A DNA stretch of 32,181 bases from Acidobacteriota bacterium (lineage in GTDB: Bacteria > Acidobacteriota > Terriglobia > Versatilivoradales > Versatilivoraceae), in the NCBI GenBank assembly GCA_003224725.1, contig QHZQ01000074.1:535-32715 (forward strand), read 5' to 3'. Within the stretch, counting starts at the first letter, position 1. Every line of letters begins with the position of its first letter. Position numbers and translations under genes: made by a program. Under the pieces are notes generated by a model that did not search any database, had not been told where the DNA came from, and worked only from the letters and a program-made list of their open reading frames with translations. Of the stretch, positions 30,304-32,181 are shown one piece after another.

Positions 30304-32181
30304 ATGTTTCGATGTCTCCTCGTTTCCCAATGGACTCTTGATCGTTTCTTTCACACTCTTACCTACGTGCTTGTCGCCATAGGCTTCAGCATGCTGGTTC
30401 TGGCGGAACAACTTTCGCCTACGGTTCTTTTGCTTTTCCTTCTCCCTTTTTGTGGAAGCTTCAGCCCTCGAATCAATCAAAAATTTCAACTTACTGTACG
30501 TCAAGGCAATTTTCTCACCTGGCTCTATCTCCCATTGTTTTTGGCTGACATGTTTTTTCTTTCTAGATCCTTTGTACCAGCCACGTTGCATTTAATCCTC
30601 TTTGTGCAACTGGTTAAGATATATCAACCCAAAGGAAACCGGGATTATTTTTACTTGATTCTTTTGAGTTTTCTTCAGGTGCTGGCAGCTTCTTCATTAA
30701 CGATTAATATCTCCTTCTTTGTTGGTTTTCTTCTGTTTGTTCTCGCCTGCCTGGCAGCCTTGATGAGCTTCGAAGTGAAACGTGCCCTGGACGCTTCGAT
30801 CTCGCAATCTAAGAGCCTTGCCAGTGGCACGGCAGACGCACGCCTTCAGCAGCCGGCCGAATTAGGATTGGGTCTCGCAGAACAGAGCTGGGCCATCGGC
30901 TCCATTCTTTGGGTTTCATTAGTCAGCTTGTGTGCCATTTCCCTTTTGGGGACAGCTCTCTTTTTTGCCATTCCTCGATTCGGCGCAGGCTATTTTAGCC
31001 GGACCATGGGTAGGACTCTAAGCCTCAGTGGCTTCTCTGACCGGATCCGGTTAGGAAGTATCGGCGCTATTCAGCTCGATCCCTCGATCGTCATGCGGGT
31101 TAAGGTGTATGGCAATCGCAAACTTTTCGACGGCCTTAAATGGCGCGGCGTGACTCTGGATCATTTTGACGGGAGAAATTGGTCAAAGCGGTTGAAAGGG
31201 GCAGCTTATTCATTTCCGGCTGGACAGGTCTTTAAGGTTCGCGATTCAAGCTCGGCTGGCACGCTGGTCAAATATCAAGTTATGCTCGAACCCTGCTCCA
31301 GCTTCTACTTGTTCACTTTAGATCGCATTCTTACGTTGCGCGGCAATCTCTATCCTTTTATTTATGATCCCTTCGATGACTCGATAACTGCCACCCCTCA
31401 TCCTTTCTACCGTTTGACTTATCAGGCGGACTCTGTATTGTCGGAAATCAACGATCCTGTCCTTAGCAAAGCCGAACTTTCTTTTGAAGCAAAGGCGGCT
31501 TATCTCCAGCTACCCAGCCTCGACAAGCGTATTTTCGATCTTGCTAGATCGGTGACCTTGGACGCCCGGTCCCGGGAAGAGAAGGCCAACAGGATTGAAA
31601 AACATTTGCAAGCCAATTACAGCTACTCTTTAGAGTCTTCGCAGTTGGAACGGCCACAGCCTATAGCCGCCTTTCTGTTTGAGAGTAAGAAAGGTCATTG
31701 TGAATACTTTGCATCGACCATGGTCGTAATGCTCAGAACATTGGGAATTCCTTCACGGATCGTAAATGGTTTTCGGGCCAGTGAGTACAACGATATTGGC
31801 AGAGACTACATTATTCGAGGCAAAGATGCTCACAGTTGGGTGGAAGCTCACTGTCCGCAGCAGGGTTGGCAAACTTACGATCCCACTCCGGCTTGGAGCC
31901 AGGAGACTCCCCAGCTTCCTCTGTTTACGATGATTAGCAATTACCTGGACGCTTTTGAGCTGTTTTGGGGTCAGTGGGTCCTTGGCTATGATGAAGTGAC
32001 TCAGATCTCGCTCTTCACAGACCTGCAGGAAAAGTCCACCCGATGGTTGGATCAAAGTAAACGCCAATTTTATAACAGAGCCATTAGCATTCAGGAGGCC
32101 CTCCTTGACGGTGGCAGTAAGATCATTCAGTTTGGCAGGCAAGCGGGGTGGAAGTTTCCTGCTTTATGCGCAATCATTGCA
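30304..32181 (+). CDS. TgpA-like transglutaminase membrane protein (partial, right edge)
   Basis: 626 residues to the window edge, no stop yet. N-terminal multi-helix membrane region (DUF3488-like, about 1-230), then a periplasmic domain opening with WRGVTLDHFDGRNW. A transglutaminase core follows with catalytic Cys466 (KKGHCEYFASTMVVMLRTLG), then His and Asp in DAHSWVEAHCP and TYDPTPAW. TgpA-type proteins are inner-membrane, periplasm-facing enzymes, essential in Pseudomonas aeruginosa. It starts seven bases after the DUF58 stop without a visible ribosome binding site, so translation is probably coupled. A C-terminal membrane helix is expected beyond the edge. Confidence 0.9.
   Translation, partial: MFRCLLVSQWTLDRFFHTLTYVLVAIGFSMLVLAEQLSPTVLLLFLLPFCGSFSPRINQKFQLTVRQGNFLTWLYLPLFLADMFFLSRSFVPATLHLILFVQLVKIYQPKGNRDYFYLILLSFLQVLAASSLTINISFFVGFLLFVLACLAALMSFEVKRALDASISQSKSLASGTADARLQQPAELGLGLAEQSWAIGSILWVSLVSLCAISLLGTALFFAIPRFGAGYFSRTMGRTLSLSGFSDRIRLGSIGAIQLDPSIVMRVKVYGNRKLFDGLKWRGVTLDHFDGRNWSKRLKGAAYSFPAGQVFKVRDSSSAGTLVKYQVMLEPCSSFYLFTLDRILTLRGNLYPFIYDPFDDSITATPHPFYRLTYQADSVLSEINDPVLSKAELSFEAKAAYLQLPSLDKRIFDLARSVTLDARSREEKANRIEKHLQANYSYSLESSQLERPQPIAAFLFESKKGHCEYFASTMVVMLRTLGIPSRIVNGFRASEYNDIGRDYIIRGKDAHSWVEAHCPQQGWQTYDPTPAWSQETPQLPLFTMISNYLDAFELFWGQWVLGYDEVTQISLFTDLQEKSTRWLDQSKRQFYNRAISIQEALLDGGSKIIQFGRQAGWKFPALCAIIA

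Overview
The window reads as a piece of a Gram-negative bacterial chromosome of mid-range base composition. The gene content fits best with Acidobacteriota or a similar deep-branching phylum: a System I (Ccm) cytochrome c maturation operon with a cysteine-type CcmE, a chlorite-dismutase/HemQ-family protein, a PDZ/radical-SAM/DUF512 protein, ETF-quinone oxidoreductase beside a small ferredoxin, and a MoxR/DUF58/transglutaminase locus. That placement is inference; no rRNA or other decisive marker is present.

Layout. 1-1320 is a scarred accessory edge. It holds a truncated XRE-type regulator fused out of frame to a metallo-beta-lactamase-fold fragment, a set of TAGAGT half-sites in front of the regulator, a tRNA-Arg(UCU) remnant with its terminator, and two long palindromic elements. 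1512-3536 carries a 2Fe-2S ferredoxin and ETF-QO. 3819-8193 carries a DEAD-box RNA helicase, queA (reverse strand), a composite palindromic repeat and an RlmI-like methyltransferase. 8255-10273 is a proteostasis block of two Hsp20 genes and grpE with good promoters and a terminator. 10291-12531 (reverse) encodes a REC-GGDEF diguanylate cyclase and a REC-HD-GYP phosphodiesterase, a make/break pair for c-di-GMP. 12954-14072 holds a small conserved-looking protein and a HemQ/Cld-family protein.

14389-21587 (reverse) is the cytochrome c maturation operon in the order ccmE, ccmF, ccmH, ccmI-like, a carboxypeptidase-regulatory-like membrane protein, ccmA, ccmB, ccmC, ccmD. The 46-residue ccmD is easy to miss. 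A promoter lies upstream of ccmE. Two different palindromic repeats sit inside the operon, between ccmE and ccmF and between ccmF and ccmH. ccmA is broken by a small frameshifting deletion. Upstream on the same strand are nagA (also broken by a short deletion), a DUF512 protein and pgsA.

25154-32181 (forward) holds a DsbD-alpha-like exported protein, an exported TPR protein, an unrecognised small gene, tRNA-Val(CAC) on the reverse strand, a tiny Cys-rich ORF, and a MoxR ATPase / DUF58 / transglutaminase operon that runs off the right edge.

No wholly new defence, toxin or biosynthetic system is visible. The features most worth following are the repeat families (one with a second palindrome inserted into it), the operator array in front of the broken XRE gene, and the recurring short deletions in tRNA-Arg, ccmA and nagA. 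Those deletions are either assembly errors or real gene decay.
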